From: Planctomycetota bacterium
Lineage (GTDB): Bacteria > Planctomycetota > UBA1135 > UBA2386
DNA: 35,186 nucleotides
Direction: 5' to 3'
Assembly (NCBI GenBank): GCA_947444055.1
Contig: CANEYR010000036.1
Location: 1 to 35,186 of the forward strand
Position 1 is the stretch's first letter, and each line of letters opens with the position of its first letter. Shown piece after piece: positions 33,967 through 35,186 of the stretch. The notes below the pieces were generated by a model that did no database searches, was not told the origin of the DNA, and saw nothing but the letters and a program-made list of their open reading frames with translations. Made by a program: the position numbers and the translations under genes.

Positions 33967-35186
33967 ATGACCACCCAGTTCCTGCATGCATACCAGCGGC
34001 GCGTGTCGGCGCTCGTGCAGATCCACGGAACGGTGCTGTGGCAGGGTGGGCACGTGGATCTCGTCGACATCAGCGAGATCACGGCCGCGGCGACGGTGCG
34101 CGATGGCCGTACGTGGCATGTCACTTTGTACGAATACGATCGGCCGGTCATTGCGCACTTCTCGTGTACCTGCAAGCCGATGGGTGATCCTGCGGCCTGC
34201 CTGCACATCTGGGCGGTGCTGCTCGAAGTCGACCACTTGAACCGCCTCGCGGCGATCACCGGCAACCACCACGTGGACGATGACGTGCGGACCACACGGG
34301 CGCCGCAGCGACCGCAGGCGTTGCCGCCTCGGGTCGAGTCACAGCCGGACTGGCGGCGTCTGCTGCAGCCGTTTGCCAATCCGACCGCCGCCGACCGCAG
34401 CACCGCCCTACCGGTGATCGAATACCACGTGCAGCCAGGTGGCAACGCCGACGGCATCAGCATGACCGTGCAGGTGCAAACTCGCTTCCGCAAGAAGAAC
34501 GGCGAACTCGGCGCTCAGCGTCTGACGAAGTTGTCGAGCGACCAGCGCGACCGCTTGCCGTTGGCCGATCGTACCTTGCTGGCCATGTGCGAGCGCGACC
34601 GGCGCGCGACTCGCAGTAGCTACTTGTACTACCGCCACGACGAGCGCAACCTGAGTCTTGGCGAAGCGTGGTCGGTCGCGCGCGACACGATGCCGGCGGT
34701 GGTGCCGCTCTTGGCCGCGACTGGACGCGTGTTCGTCGCAGCGCCGCGCAGTTCGGAACCGTCGGTGCCGCTGGTGATCGACGTTGATGAGCCCTTTCGC
34801 TTCGAAGTGGACTATGTGCCGCCGACGGCCGAGCAAAAGGTCGGGATGGTGCGCGGGGTGCTGCGGCGCGGCGGCCATTTGTTGGAGAACGTGTTGGTCG
34901 GGGTTGGGCTCGCGCACCAGTTCATCTTTGTGGCCGACCGCTTGGTGCGCATCGATTGTGCTGGTGCCGAAGACCTAGCCGCGGAGTTGGGGCGGCATGG
35001 ACCGTTCGAAGTGCCCGCTGCCGAGGTCGGGGAAGTGCTTGGCACGTTGGCCAGGATTCCTGGGGCGCGGCAGTTCTTAGTGACGGCCATTGCGCATGTG
35101 CCAGCCTCGCAACCACTCGGCTTGCTGGCCCTGTTGCTGCCGGTGGCGGCGACCGCGCCCGTCGCGGCCACGTTGCAATTCGACTA
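33967..35186 (+). CDS. SWIM zinc-finger protein, partial (possible SNF2-type helicase N-terminus)
   Basis: Open from ATG 33967 to the right edge (406 codons, no stop). A SWIM zinc finger sits at 67-80: C67-x-C69-x8-C78-x-H80 (SCTCKPMGDPAACLH). SWIM domains of this kind often begin bacterial SNF2-family helicases; the helicase domain would then lie outside the window. The rest seen here is mixed alpha/beta (VIEYHVQPGGNADGISM, LLAMCERDRRATRSSYLYY, VPLLAATGRVFVAAP) without a Walker motif so far. The 78-base gap from the remnant gives no clear promoter. Confidence 0.8.
   Translation, partial: MTTQFLHAYQRRVSALVQIHGTVLWQGGHVDLVDISEITAAATVRDGRTWHVTLYEYDRPVIAHFSCTCKPMGDPAACLHIWAVLLEVDHLNRLAAITGNHHVDDDVRTTRAPQRPQALPPRVESQPDWRRLLQPFANPTAADRSTALPVIEYHVQPGGNADGISMTVQVQTRFRKKNGELGAQRLTKLSSDQRDRLPLADRTLLAMCERDRRATRSSYLYYRHDERNLSLGEAWSVARDTMPAVVPLLAATGRVFVAAPRSSEPSVPLVIDVDEPFRFEVDYVPPTAEQKVGMVRGVLRRGGHLLENVLVGVGLAHQFIFVADRLVRIDCAGAEDLAAELGRHGPFEVPAAEVGEVLGTLARIPGARQFLVTAIAHVPASQPLGLLALLLPVAATAPVAATLQFD

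Noticed and set aside
33597..34493. 298-codon minus-strand frame across ssrA
   Set aside because: It runs antisense through the tmRNA 3' end and the SWIM gene and has no domain-like sequence.

Overview
The window is a GC-rich chromosomal segment of an environmental bacterium. A paired DUF1800/DUF1501 locus with a Tat-like leader, lipoproteins with Gly-rich domains, a reprolysin-type protease and many secreted proteins of unknown function all suggest a member of the Planctomycetota. That assignment is inferred from gene content, not from a phylogenetic marker. No rRNA or tRNA was found. The one stable RNA gene recognised is a complete tmRNA (ssrA).

Layout, left to right. 1-741 (-): N-terminal part of a secreted reprolysin-like metallopeptidase, cut by the window edge. 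811-1566 (-): TatD nuclease. 1648-2523 (+): membrane-anchored TPR-type protein. 2542-4799 (-): cystathionine beta-synthase overlapping an AlkD-like HEAT protein. 4844-7621 (+): an Arg/Gly-rich protein of unknown function, MogA and a DUF4863/PnbB-like protein. 7626-8633 (-): anchored HEAT-like protein. 9018-14457 (+): two paralogous lipoproteins, each with a Cys motif, Ig-like segments and a Gly-rich C-terminal half.

14454-21043 (+) is a tightly overlapping run: amidohydrolase, NrnA-type DHH phosphoesterase, calcineurin-like phosphoesterase, CutA, a DASS transporter and a GT-C-like membrane protein. A secreted protein of unknown function follows at 21091-22659. On the minus strand come the DUF1800-DUF1501 operon (22718-25431), ComM/YifB followed by a DUF4160-DUF2442 pair (25637-27677), two bacterial PH-domain membrane proteins (27944-29999) and a chemoreceptor lacking a sensor domain (30081-31154). 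On the plus strand, a LACTB-like serine hydrolase is coupled to a metallo-beta-lactamase-fold hydrolase (31288-33218). Then come ssrA (33294-33646), a truncated gene touching its 3' end, and a SWIM-domain protein that runs off the right edge.

Most genes are housekeeping or widespread accessory functions. The parts that look least explained are the lipoprotein pair with its triplicated stop codon, the poly-Arg protein, the unusual tmRNA tag, and the gene remnant (possibly DarG-like) at the ssrA 3' end. I do not see a complete new defence or mobile system. The ssrA-adjacent remnant is the best hint that one was once inserted here.
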